This document shows positions 9,233 through 18,084 of a stretch of DNA of 64,000 nt, in pieces. Under the pieces are notes generated by a model, which ran no database searches, was not told where the DNA came from, and saw only the letters and a program-made list of their open reading frames with translations. This DNA is from Marinobacterium rhizophilum (GTDB lineage: Bacteria > Pseudomonadota > Gammaproteobacteria > Pseudomonadales > Balneatricaceae). A program made the translations under genes and the position numbers. Within the stretch, counting starts at the first letter, position 1. Each line of letters starts with the position of its first letter. Where the stretch lies: assembly GCF_024397915.1 (NCBI RefSeq), contig NZ_CP073347.1:5022001-5086000 (forward strand). The letters run 5' to 3'.

Positions 9233-10305
9233 ATGAAGATAAGCAACATCGATGTCAACGCCGCCCTGGCGAATGTCAGTCGACATCTCAAGGACGACTC
9301 AGCGGTCTCACCATCGCTGCGTGCGGCTATCTATATGATGATGGTGCTGACTAGATTATGACCGGTCGGCTCAACACCAGCAGTGCCAACAGCAGTACGC
9401 CACCCTCCCAAGATCCGAACCGGCCCAAGAATAGCCGCAGTTAAGACGAGCGCAAACCGGGTGGGCAACCGGGTCATAGTGGCAAGACACTGCAACCGGT
9501 CGACGCGCCGGGTGCGATCAAGACCGTGAAAGTGGACCGGCGTACCTTGCTCAGGGGAAGCGATCTCCGCGTGGTCGGCTACGAGAAGCGCTAGGATTTT
9601 CGATTTGGACATTAGCCGCTTCGTCACCGAGTACCAGAGAACGCACAGGAAAAGTGTATCGTGGCACCGTTCCCGGCCGGCGTCGACCGTTCGGTGCAGT
9701 ACGGCCCCTGCTTGAAGGTGCACGGGGTCTATCTGTTGCAGTACCAACTATTGCTCTACGAACGTGTTCGCGAATACTTCGAGGACCAGACCTGTATCCC
9801 ACTCAATGCGGGGTTACTGTTCAACTTCAACTAGGAAGCCTTTGACAAGGCGGAGGGCTTCGAACGCTGGGTCAAAAACCGCTTGGGCATGTCGGATCCG
9901 ATCCACTCTGCTGAAACCAGCATCGACATCGACATCGACATCGACATCGACATCGACGGCCAGCGCCGCAGGCTACGCTATGCGTCCAGTCCAATAACGG
10001 CCTGACCTGCTGGTGCCCATATGCAGCAGGGGTACGAAGCCATGGACGAGATAGGTATCGCACCCAGTTTCCAGGGCGCACGGGATATCCGTATGCTCAA
10101 GGTGCAGCAAAAGATAGCCGGTTGCTTCCGCTCGATGAACGGGGCGCAGATTTTCTGCCGTGTGCGAAGTTATTTGTCGACGGCGCGTAAGCAGGGCCTG
10201 AGTGGTTCTGTGACACTGACGTTGCTATTCGAGGGGCGATTACCGGCCTTCATGACGGCCCCGGCAGATAATGCTGAAGATGCTTTAAATCAAATCGACT
10301 ACTAG
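9233..10305 (+). pseudogene. IS66-family transposase (TnpC) relic
   Basis: Reading across frames recovers pieces in the right order for an IS66 TnpC: KISNIDVNAALANVSRHLKD, then SSTPPSQDPNRPKNSRS, RKPGGQPGHSGKTLQPVD, VGYEKR, CIVAPFPAGVDRSVQYGP, EAFDKAEGFERWVKNRLG, and finally RMLKVQQKIAGCFRSMNGAQ to a C-terminus with LLFEGRLPAFM. There are several in-frame stops and frameshifts. The segment between about 10075 and 10085 jumps from mid-protein to the C-terminal domain, so roughly 150-200 residues of the catalytic core are deleted. The element is dead. Confidence 0.85.
9922..9957 (+). repeat. Hexanucleotide microsatellite (atcgac)6
   Basis: Six perfect tandem copies of atcgac lie inside the IS66 relic, in the frame that encodes Ile-Asp repeats where intact relatives have a single short stretch. 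This looks like slippage expansion in a gene no longer under selection. Confidence 0.9.
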
Positions 10306-10407
10306 TTACCTTTTATGTTTATAGCCACGAAAGTACGCATTTAGCCTACAGCTGAAGCAGGCGCTTAGGGGCCAGCCAGGGCCGTCTTCATGAGATGTGC
10401 GGGCCGC

Positions 10408-11697
10408 CTACCTGAAGTTCTCAATAATATAGAGTGCCGCCATCACGATGCATGACATGCCGATCAGGTACCTGAGGCTCAAGCGCATCAGCTTGAGCGA
10501 GTCGATGCCGTAGCGGCCTTGAATAGCGAGGTTTAACCCCGACAGGGGGCCCGCGACCGTGCCAAAGGACCACGCTGTAAGAAACACCATTGCCAGCAGG
10601 GTCGGGTCCGGTGTCATTGGGGCCAGCAGCGAGCCGAAGAAAGCGACGCTGACAATCGGATGGATACCCAATAACGACAGCACAACGATGGCGCAGTAGC
10701 AGACGCAGGCCTCGAAGGCGCCGAACGTCTGTATCGGTTGCCAGCCGTCAAGATCGCGTATGACTTGGTCCACACCATACCCCAGGGCGCCTGCAGCCTG
10801 GAATAGGGCTATCTCATTGGCCATTTGAGGCAGGCGGGAGCTCAGGTGCTCGGACAGGGCGAGTCGCGGTTTGTGCACGAAAATGGGCAGTAGGATAAAT
10901 GACAGGGCCGGTGCCAGCAGGGTGATTATCTCAAGTACCGACAGTGATGGTGCGTATCTCAGGGCCAGCAGTGTGGCGCAACCGAGCGCGACGGGTAGAT
11001 AGAGCCCGTCCAGGCGCATCGGATAACCCTGAAAGTCATGAACGTCCGGCGCTGGGCTGCGGTAAAGCTGATAAAAGGTCAGACCCAGTGCCGTCCCGGC
11101 CAGTAGCAGTCCTGTCAGCCACAGTGTGGGGAGGTGTGCGTTTGGTGCGTAGCTTAAAGCGACTGCCGTGGCGGCGAACAGCGGAGACCAGAGTGCTGCT
11201 GTGGAAAATCCGCGCACCAGCACCAATGCCTGGGTTGCTGATAACGGGGTCCGGCGGCTTATGCGATCACCGATGATGAAGATAGCCGACATATTGATGA
11301 CGGCACCAAACACGTGAGTGCTCACGAGTGTCGAGCCGGCTGCACGACGACCACACGGTAGCGGTGTCTGGTCCAGTTCTTCCGGGCGAGTGATAAGGCC
11401 CAGAAAGCTCACGGCGACCAGCATTGATATCAAGAGGCTATTGCCAGTGACAAGGCGTTCAGGGTTGAACGCCATACCGTGAAACTGCCCCCAGAGCAGG
11501 CAGAGGGCACTGAGACCCAGCAGAATAAGGCATTGAAAGCGGCTGCGTGCTGCCAGTTTTGGCCAGAGCAGCAGCACTGCACTCCAGTAACTTAGGCCCG
11601 CCCAGTCAGCCACCTGCACAGGGGCGATAATCTGGACGACAGTGATGGCAAAACCCAAAAGGATCAGCCCGCTGGCCAGCCGGTATCGGTTGCGCAT
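10408..11697 (-). CDS. Uncharacterised polytopic membrane protein
   Basis: The 429-aa, strongly hydrophobic protein has about ten or more predicted membrane segments (for example GLILLGFAITVVQIIAPVQV at the N-terminus and LMRLSLRYLIGMSCIVMAAL at the C-terminus). I do not recognise its family. Repeated proline/glycine-rich loops (LLGIHPIVSVAFFGSLLAP, FGTVAGPLSGLNL) resemble ion-coupled anion transporters in a general way only. It lies 91 bp downstream of the second TAXI permease on the same strand and may be co-transcribed, which suggests an export, import or accessory role for the same solute. Confidence 0.7.
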   Translation of the reverse strand: MRNRYRLASGLILLGFAITVVQIIAPVQVADWAGLSYWSAVLLLWPKLAARSRFQCLILLGLSALCLLWGQFHGMAFNPERLVTGNSLLISMLVAVSFLGLITRPEELDQTPLPCGRRAAGSTLVSTHVFGAVINMSAIFIIGDRISRRTPLSATQALVLVRGFSTAALWSPLFAATAVALSYAPNAHLPTLWLTGLLLAGTALGLTFYQLYRSPAPDVHDFQGYPMRLDGLYLPVALGCATLLALRYAPSLSVLEIITLLAPALSFILLPIFVHKPRLALSEHLSSRLPQMANEIALFQAAGALGYGVDQVIRDLDGWQPIQTFGAFEACVCYCAIVVLSLLGIHPIVSVAFFGSLLAPMTPDPTLLAMVFLTAWSFGTVAGPLSGLNLAIQGRYGIDSLKLMRLSLRYLIGMSCIVMAALYIIENFR

Positions 11698-11788
11698 AGT
11701 GTTGGGGTCCTGCAGGGGAGGGCACGCCAGTCACAGCTACGCCGCCAGGTGTTGGAGGTGTAGCTGTGCTGTTATAGCCTGATGTGTA

Positions 11789-13726
11789 TCAGGTGGAGCT
11801 TGGTGCTGTCTTTGGTTCTTCAGATGCGGGCAACACCCATTTGTAGGCTCCGAGCAGGATCAGCAGGGCCGCGATCGTAGTGAACCAGCTTGGGTAGATT
11901 GCCAGCGCCGCAGGTATCAGCCACAGGCACCAGGAAACGTTATCGCGTCCCAGCATCGGTTGGGCAGAGAAGAACGAGGCCGCGCTAAAGGTAAAGCCAA
12001 GGCCCGAAGCTATACCCAGGACGATAGACAGAGCACCACCATTACCCAGCAAGCCGGGGTATACCAGCAACAGCATGGGGATCACATAGGCTGCACCGCC
12101 CAATCGTAGCGTGTAGGCCGCTACCCGGCCCCAGCGCTCGCCGCTAATCATCGCGGCCACGAATACCGCAACGCAAACCGGTGGTGTGACAACCGATAGT
12201 GCTGCGTAATACAGAACGAATAAATGCACTGCCAGTGGATCCAGACCCTGTTGAATCAATGCGGGTGCAAACACCGCCGCGACCAGCACATAGGCGGCTG
12301 AGGTTGGCAGTCCCATGCCGGCGATAAGGCAGACGATTGCCATGATAATCGCGATGAGCCAAGTATTGCCTTGTCCCAGCTCCAGGATTGCGCTGGTAAT
12401 TGCAACGCCGACGCCGGTCAGGTTGATCATAGCAACAAAGACTTGAGCGGCGACCAGTAGGATGCCGACGATCAGTACGCCGCGTCCGCCGTCTTCCAGC
12501 GCGCGGAGAAGTGCCTTGCCGATCACCCGCCAGGTAACACCTTCGGTACGGCTGGATATGACATAGGCCAAGATGATGCCAATCATGCCAAAACATGCGG
12601 TAAGGCCGATGGAGTAACCTTGCACAATGCCCACGGCCAGCCCCAAGGCTGCGCAGATGATTGGGGACAGGCGACGCCAGTTCAGTGCTGAGCGCCAGTC
12701 TGGCAGGTCATCGTTGGAGACGCTGCCGAGATTACGGCGTTTGGCGATCAGGTGAACGGTGGTGAAAATGCCGATGTACAGCAGCAGCGCCGGTATCAGC
12801 GCAGAGAAGGCTATTACCCAGTAGTTCTCGCCGATGAGCTCAGCCATAACAAAGGCTGCGGTGCCCATAATGGGCGGTGCCAGCTGGCCACCTGTGGAAG
12901 CGATGGCTTCAACGCCGCCAGCGAAGGCTGCTGGATATTTCAGGCGTTTCATCAGGGGGATAGTGAAGTTGCCCGTTGTTGCCACGTTGGCGACTGAGCT
13001 TCCGCTGATGGTGCCGAAAAGGCCTGACGCCACGGTGGCAATCTTGGCGGCGCCGCCGGGGGAGCGTCCACCTGCGCGGGCGGACAGGTCGAAGAAGGTT
13101 TGACCGGCTCCGGTATGCAGCAGCAGACTGCCGAAGAGCACGAATGCAGCCAGGGTGGTGGATGCGATGCCGACCAGCATGCCCCAGAGGCCGCGGTCAG
13201 ATAGGAATATGATTTCGGCGAGGTAGTCTATGTCGAAGCCACGATGGCCGAAGGTGCCGGGTATCAGATCACCGAAATAAGCGTAGACGAGCGCGGAGCC
13301 AACCAGCAGTGGAAACAGTGGGCTGGTGGTGCGCCGTGCCAGTTCAAGTACGACCAGTAGCGTTCCGATGCCAAGGTAGATATCGATGTTCTCGGCGAAG
13401 GGCTGACTGTCCATGATGAACTCGTAATTCACGACGATATAAGTCGTCGCAGCTAAGACCAGCACGCCGGCGGCGGTGTCGAATAGCATGCCCAGCGGGC
13501 GCCATTTTTTCTTGTGACCTAGGGGGTAGAGCAGGAGTCCCAAGGTAGTGACCATGGCAACGAACAGCGAGCGTTGCATCAGGGTTTCGAAAGAGCCTAA
13601 AAATGAAGTGTAAAACACAAAAAGGCCGATCGTGACGGCCACGGCTGCGGCGGCAATCAAGCGCATGCGGGAAAGAAACGGCTCGTCCTTACCGTCCTGA
13701 CTAACCTGGTTATTTTGATCGGACAT
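11789..13726 (-). CDS. Second TAXI-type TRAP transporter fused permease
   Basis: The 645-aa fused 4TM-12TM permease carries the same motifs as the one at 1116-3011: SGLFGTISGSSVANVATTGNFTIP with MKRLKYP near residue 230-265, GGQLAPPIMGTAAFVMAEL, GMGLPTSAAYVL, and SVVTPPVCVAVF in the last third. The extended hydrophilic N-terminus (MSDQNNQVSQDGKDEP) precedes the first membrane segment. It follows its own TAXI binding protein gene at 13817-14782. The two TAXI systems are clearly different sequences, so they are not a recent duplication. Confidence 0.92.
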   Translation of the reverse strand: MSDQNNQVSQDGKDEPFLSRMRLIAAAAVAVTIGLFVFYTSFLGSFETLMQRSLFVAMVTTLGLLLYPLGHKKKWRPLGMLFDTAAGVLVLAATTYIVVNYEFIMDSQPFAENIDIYLGIGTLLVVLELARRTTSPLFPLLVGSALVYAYFGDLIPGTFGHRGFDIDYLAEIIFLSDRGLWGMLVGIASTTLAAFVLFGSLLLHTGAGQTFFDLSARAGGRSPGGAAKIATVASGLFGTISGSSVANVATTGNFTIPLMKRLKYPAAFAGGVEAIASTGGQLAPPIMGTAAFVMAELIGENYWVIAFSALIPALLLYIGIFTTVHLIAKRRNLGSVSNDDLPDWRSALNWRRLSPIICAALGLAVGIVQGYSIGLTACFGMIGIILAYVISSRTEGVTWRVIGKALLRALEDGGRGVLIVGILLVAAQVFVAMINLTGVGVAITSAILELGQGNTWLIAIIMAIVCLIAGMGLPTSAAYVLVAAVFAPALIQQGLDPLAVHLFVLYYAALSVVTPPVCVAVFVAAMISGERWGRVAAYTLRLGGAAYVIPMLLLVYPGLLGNGGALSIVLGIASGLGFTFSAASFFSAQPMLGRDNVSWCLWLIPAALAIYPSWFTTIAALLILLGAYKWVLPASEEPKTAPSST

Positions 13727-13763
13727 TTGTAACTCTCAGGCGTTTAGATGATTAACAAAGATT

Positions 13764-13797
13764 CCGAAACCCTTGCCATTTTGGCGAAGGGTTTCGG
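13764..13797 (-). repeat. Intergenic hairpin between second TAXI binding protein and permease
   Basis: Arms ccgaaacccttgcc (13764-13777) and ggcgaagggtttcgg (13783-13797) pair over 14 bp with one bulged base around a 5-nt loop. It sits 20 bp after the binding-protein stop, the same position as the hairpin in the first TAXI operon (3068-3100), consistent with a role in setting the binding protein to permease expression ratio. Confidence 0.55.
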
Positions 13798-13816
13798 CGG
13801 AAACGGGGCTAGAATC

Positions 13817-14782
13817 TCAGCGCAGCCGTTCCGGTACCTCGAGTCCAATTTCTTCGAAGTAGCGAATAGCGCCCGGGTGCAGTGGAGATGTCGCGTACTT
13901 GAGGGTCAGATCGGCAAGGTTCTTATCCTTGACGCTAGGATAGGCTGCTGCCTGTTCAACGTTGTCTTCCATAACCGCTTTGACGATGTTGTAAGCGGTT
14001 TCCTCGTCCAATTCGGGAGAGGCGGCTACACCAATCATGAAGCCCCAGGTTGAGTAGGGGCCGCTGTTTTCCATTTCGCCACCGGGCATGTCGACGATCG
14101 ACAGCTCCGGCAGTTCGGTGCTGATTAACTGCTTTTGTGCATCGGAGAGTCCCAGTACCTGTACCGGAGTAAACGTAGCGATGTCAGTTGTCAGTGCATC
14201 GAAACGGGTGCCGACAGCGGATTTGATAAAGCCGATAGCGCGGTTGTCTTTGATTGCCGCTGCCAGTTCGCCGTTGGAGCCGCGTTTCCAGTCCGGTTCA
14301 ACTCCAAGCAGCTTGATAACCTCTAATGAGGTGGCTTCGGTGGAGGAGCCGCGCTGGCCCGGTCCAAAGGGTTTGTCGTCGAGTTGGTCGAGGCTGGTTA
14401 CGCCGCTATCGCGTCGAACGACGGCGTTTTGGGGGGCCAGGCTGTAAGCCCAGAGAAGTTTGGATTGAACCGCGCGGTTTTCAAAGGACTTGATGCCGTT
14501 ATAGGCGTGGTACAAGGTGCTGGTTGTTACTAGGCCGAGGTCAATCTGGTTGCGCGACATGCGTTTGAGGTTATCAACGGTTGCGCCAGTTTCCACAACG
14601 GAAGCACGGTAGTCGGGGTAAGTGTTATTAACGATCTTTACCAATGAAGCAAAGTAGGCGTAGTGGGCCGACTGTGCGTTGGTCGCACCAAATGCTAGGC
14701 GCGTTTCGGCTTGAGCTGTTCCTGTCAGGCATGCAGTAGCTAGGCCAATGGCTACAGCGATCGATAATGCTTTCTTGTACAT
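13817..14782 (-). CDS. Second TAXI-family TRAP substrate-binding protein
   Basis: The 321-aa protein has a signal peptide (MYKKALSIAVAIGLATACLTGTAQA, cleavage near residue 25) and then ETRLAFGATNAQSAHYAYFASLVKIVN. The C-terminal LHPGAIRYFEEIGLEVPERL is the usual TAXI ending. PFGPGQRGSSTEATSLEVIKLLG in the middle matches the ligand-cleft region of the family. Periplasmic; partner of the permease at 11789-13726. The gene lies downstream of the HisD-family enzyme on the same strand, so imported ligand may be its substrate. Confidence 0.9.
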   Translation of the reverse strand: MYKKALSIAVAIGLATACLTGTAQAETRLAFGATNAQSAHYAYFASLVKIVNNTYPDYRASVVETGATVDNLKRMSRNQIDLGLVTTSTLYHAYNGIKSFENRAVQSKLLWAYSLAPQNAVVRRDSGVTSLDQLDDKPFGPGQRGSSTEATSLEVIKLLGVEPDWKRGSNGELAAAIKDNRAIGFIKSAVGTRFDALTTDIATFTPVQVLGLSDAQKQLISTELPELSIVDMPGGEMENSGPYSTWGFMIGVAASPELDEETAYNIVKAVMEDNVEQAAAYPSVKDKNLADLTLKYATSPLHPGAIRYFEEIGLEVPERLR

Positions 14783-15063
14783 GGGCGAAGTACCTCGGGC
14801 AAATTTTATAGTGTTATGGGTTTGCAGTCGTAGATATCTTTAACGTTGTACCAGGTTAAATCGTTTTGAATTCGTATTCATTCTCTTTATTGTGCGTCTG
14901 ATGTCAAGTGGCGGCCAGTTTGGACGCTCGCTAGGCTAAGCCGCAGATAACTTCAAAACGCCGAGGCGAGGGCCTAGTCCGTCAACCACCTTGGTGGCTG
15001 ACGAGCGGGTGCCTTCGTTCTCAAAGCAGGCCTTTGACTGTGCGCTCTTTGGCCGCAGCCGGT
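14783..15063. other. Intergenic region with weak hairpin
   Basis: A 10-bp stem with one mismatch (14981-14990 with 14993-15002, gtcaaccacc / ggtggctgac) lies 62 bp past the stop of the HisD-family gene. It has no T-tract, so termination is doubtful. The rest near 14820-14890 is AT-rich and likely holds the promoter of the second TAXI operon. Confidence 0.35.
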
Positions 15064-16353
15064 TTATTTGCTGAGCTGATCCTTGTACCGACGTACGCGG
15101 ATATCAGCTTGTTCCTTGTGGCCGGCAAAGCCTTCCAGCGCGCACAGACGCGAGCAGTATTCGCCAACCATCAGCGAGGCCTCCGGCGTAACGCGCTGAT
15201 AGGTGCAGGTTTTGATGAATTTTCCGACCCATAGACCGCCGGTATAGCGCGCGGCTTTCATGGTGGGAAGGGTGTGGTTGGTACCGATAACCTTGTCGCC
15301 ATAGGACACGTTGGTCTCGCGACCAAGGAATAGTGCTCCGTAGTTGGTCATATTTTCCAGGAAGTAATTCGGGTCCCGGGTCATGACCTGTACGTGCTCG
15401 GAAGCGATTTCATCTGCAACCTGAACCATTTCCTCATAGCTGTCACAGACAATGGCCTGGCCATAATCTTTCCAGGCTTTGCCGGCGATTTCGGCGGTCG
15501 GCAGTATGGTCAGCTGACGCTCGATCTCGGCGATAGTCTGACGGGCAAAGTCTTCTGAGTTCGTCAGCAGTACCGCTGGAGAGTTATAGCCATGCTCTGC
15601 CTGGCCCAGCAGATCGGCCGCTGCCAGTTCGGGGTCGCAACCTTCTGCGTCAGCAATGACCAGAGTTTCGGTAGGGCCGGCGAAGAGGTCGATACCGACA
15701 CGGCCAAAAAGCTGCCGCTTGGCTTCAGCCACGAAGGCATTCCCCGGGCCTACGATCATGTCGACCGGGGCGATGCTTTCCGTACCCAGCGCCATGGCGC
15801 CTACGGCCTGAATGCCACCGAAGCAGTAAATTTCATCCGCGCCAGCCATGTGCATGGCGGCGACGATAGCTGGGCTGGGCTTACCATTGAAAGGAGGCGC
15901 GCAGGCGATGACGCGCTTGACGCCAGCGACTTTGGCGGTGAGTACGCTCATGTGGGCGGAAGCGACAAGTGGGTATTTCCCGCCGGGTACATAGCAGCCG
16001 ACGCTGTTCATCGGGATGTTCTTGTGGCCAAGTGTCACGCCCGGCAGCGTTTCTGCTTCGACATCATGGAGGGAGGCTTTCTGAATTTCCGCAAAGCGAC
16101 GCACTTGCGTTTGTGCAAACTCGATATCTTTGATGGCTTCCTCAGGCAGGCTGTCGACGCATGCCTGTATTTCCTCTTCAGACAGGCGGAAGGATGTCGG
16201 GCTCCACTTGTCGAATTTTTCTGACAGTTCGCGTACAGCGGCGTCACCACGGGTGCCGATGTCTTCCAGAATGTTTTCGACGGTTTGCTGGACTTCGCGG
16301 CTGTTGGCGGCAGCCACTTCGACACTAATGCCTGTCTTCAGATAGTTGGCCAT
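15064..16353 (-). CDS. Histidinol-dehydrogenase-family enzyme, sulfopropanediol 3-dehydrogenase (HpsN)-like
   Basis: The 429-aa protein starts at the ATG at 16353 with GAGGTG upstream. The HisD fold is evident: SVGCYVPGGKYPLVASAHMS near residue 120, VDMIVGPGNAFVAEAKRQLFG near 200, DLFAGPTETLVIADA, and ASEHVQVM near 335. The C-terminus has GTNHTLPTMKAARYTGGLWVGKFIKTC (given here only as a landmark, residues about 360-385), which fits the HpsN-type branch rather than true histidinol dehydrogenase. HpsN oxidises 2,3-dihydroxypropane-1-sulfonate to sulfolactate with NAD. Its place beside a TAXI transporter and an SDR, with no his genes nearby, supports a catabolic role. Exact substrate is unproven. 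Confidence 0.8.
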   Translation of the reverse strand: MANYLKTGISVEVAAANSREVQQTVENILEDIGTRGDAAVRELSEKFDKWSPTSFRLSEEEIQACVDSLPEEAIKDIEFAQTQVRRFAEIQKASLHDVEAETLPGVTLGHKNIPMNSVGCYVPGGKYPLVASAHMSVLTAKVAGVKRVIACAPPFNGKPSPAIVAAMHMAGADEIYCFGGIQAVGAMALGTESIAPVDMIVGPGNAFVAEAKRQLFGRVGIDLFAGPTETLVIADAEGCDPELAAADLLGQAEHGYNSPAVLLTNSEDFARQTIAEIERQLTILPTAEIAGKAWKDYGQAIVCDSYEEMVQVADEIASEHVQVMTRDPNYFLENMTNYGALFLGRETNVSYGDKVIGTNHTLPTMKAARYTGGLWVGKFIKTCTYQRVTPEASLMVGEYCSRLCALEGFAGHKEQADIRVRRYKDQLSK

Positions 16354-16704
16354 GGAATGCACCTCGGTGTGATCGGTTGGTTAGTATTCAGCAGTTACTG
16401 ATGAATGCGTTGAATTCGTATGCAATCCTATCTAGGCGACCTATTGCCGTCAATATATATGTGAGCTTAAATTGAGTACTTACTATCCAGGTTGTTATAA
16501 AGTTCTTATATATCAATAAGTTAAATTATTATCTTTTCAAGATATCTGAACCTTTGAGGAACTGTGCTCGGAGATATCTGGCTTGAAAGGCGGGTGTAAG
16601 TTTCATGTTCTGCCGAACATATGGGCTCTACTTAGATGAAATCGTTGAATACGAAATCATAATGCGTTAGAACTGTGGTCCCTTTAATCAAGCGAGTGCC
16701 CGCC
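16354..16704. promoter_or_regulatory. Divergent intergenic region, HisD-like / SDR
   Basis: About 350 bp separates two divergent catabolic genes. The centre (16440-16560) is AT-rich and suitable for promoters in both directions. No specific operator was recognised. Confidence 0.35.
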
Positions 16705-17469
16705 ATGACGATTCCAACAACTCCTTCCTTCTCACTCCAGGGCAAGATCGCCCTGGTAACAGGCGCAAGCAAGGGCATTGGCCGCGCCGCTGTGTTGGCA
16801 CTGGCGGCGCAGGGTGCGCATGTCATCTGCGTTGGACGTGGACAGCAGGCGCTCGATGAGGTTTGTGCTGAGGTTAAGGGCCTGGGGCAGAGCGCAGAGG
16901 CGCTAGCCGCCGATATGTCGTCAATGCAGGATATAGCACAGAAGATAGGTGCATTGCCGAGGGTCGATATTTTGGTCAACAATGCCGGAACCAATATTCC
17001 AGAACCCTTTGTCGAGGTGACAGAGGAGCATTTCGATCAACTGGTACAGCTTAATGTTAAGGGCTGTTTTTTTGTTGCTCAGCAGGTTGTGTCTAGAATG
17101 CTGGCGAACCGCCAAGGGGGTAGCATTATCAACATGTCATCTCAGATGGGGCATGTCGGTGCGATCCAGCGCACTGTTTACTGTATGACAAAACATGCCA
17201 TTGAAGGCCTCAGCAAGGCGATGGCGGTTGAGTTGGCTGCTGATGGCATTAGGGTTAATACGATCTGCCCGACCTTTATCAAAACCCCGATGACAGAACC
17301 TTTCTTCACCTCGGACTCTTTCAAGCAGGATACTCTTACCAAGATACCGCTGGGTCATGTTGGCGATGTTGAAGATATTATGGGGGCCGTTATTTACCTG
17401 GCGTCGGATGCCAGCCGTATGGTGACCGGCTCCAGTATGAAGGTTGACGGCGGCTGGACAGCGCACTAA
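16705..17469 (+). CDS. Short-chain dehydrogenase/reductase (SDR)
   Basis: The 254-aa classical SDR has the cofactor motif TGASKGIGR near residue 20, NNAG near 90, catalytic Ser in INMSSQMGHVG near 140 and YxxxK in YCMTKHA near 155. The ATG at 16705 is chosen because homology begins there; an earlier GTG at 16675 is possible. It is divergent from the HisD-like gene. In known dihydroxypropanesulfonate clusters, additional dehydrogenases interconvert the stereoisomers, so a similar task is possible here, but this is inference. Confidence 0.88.
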   Translation: MTIPTTPSFSLQGKIALVTGASKGIGRAAVLALAAQGAHVICVGRGQQALDEVCAEVKGLGQSAEALAADMSSMQDIAQKIGALPRVDILVNNAGTNIPEPFVEVTEEHFDQLVQLNVKGCFFVAQQVVSRMLANRQGGSIINMSSQMGHVGAIQRTVYCMTKHAIEGLSKAMAVELAADGIRVNTICPTFIKTPMTEPFFTSDSFKQDTLTKIPLGHVGDVEDIMGAVIYLASDASRMVTGSSMKVDGGWTAH

Positions 17470-18084
17470 CCCGAAAGCGCAAAGGGTATTTCAACGCTGT
17501 CGACTGGACAGCCGCTGATACGAGGTCTGCCCGTGTAGGGACTGGCCAAGTGGCTTTTGTGTTGATCAGTCGGTGTTCTCCGGGCATTCCGGGCCCTGCG
17601 TTTGTGACCTGATAGGAGCCTTGTATTGCATCCTGAGTGTTCTGTCCTGCGAGGGGTTGGTGATGCACCCTTCGCAGCAGCATGCTAAGCGTCTACCAAC
17701 CCAATTTGGGATGGCCGACAGAGGGCAGCAATACTGTTAGCTGTTGCTTGGGGTAACCCTTCGCGCTTGAAGCACGAAGCGGCGTAAACTCTTTACCCGC
17801 ATCGTCCGGCAAAATCATCCGACACCGTCTCAATCTGGGTGGTAGCCGCGTGCCGAGTGACGTTCTATGGATGGTCGCGATGATGTGAGTGTGAAGCGAT
17901 CCCAGGTCAATGCGAACTTCATAAAAAACATTCCGTCCACGCACTTGCGCCTGTTTTTGTGGGGTGACTGGCAAATAGGCTCCCTCGCTATTTGCCAGCC
18001 AGGTTAATAGTACAGATGGCTAGCTGGCAAGAACCACTTAAAAAGATGATACCTGTCAGATTAAGTCTAACATTGGAATCTTCT
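17470..18084. other. Non-coding segment, possible mobile-element remnant
   Basis: About 615 bp. No open frame resembles a known protein. The block 17690-17990 is GC-rich, unlike the AT-rich genes that follow, and contains a near-palindrome around ggcaaatag...ctatttgcc (17970-17997). It may be the remnant of a mobile element but I cannot name it. Confidence 0.3.
17970..17997. terminator. Hairpin at 3' side of DctP gene
   Basis: The arms ctggcaaatag (17969-17979) and ctatttgccag (17989-17999) pair over 11 bp around a gctccctcg loop. It lies about 85 bp past the end of the minus-strand DctP gene and could end that transcript, though no strong T-run is present. Confidence 0.4.

Noticed and set aside
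15064..16353. True histidinol dehydrogenase of histidine biosynthesis
   Set aside because: C-terminal sequence fits the HpsN-like branch and no other histidine gene is nearby.
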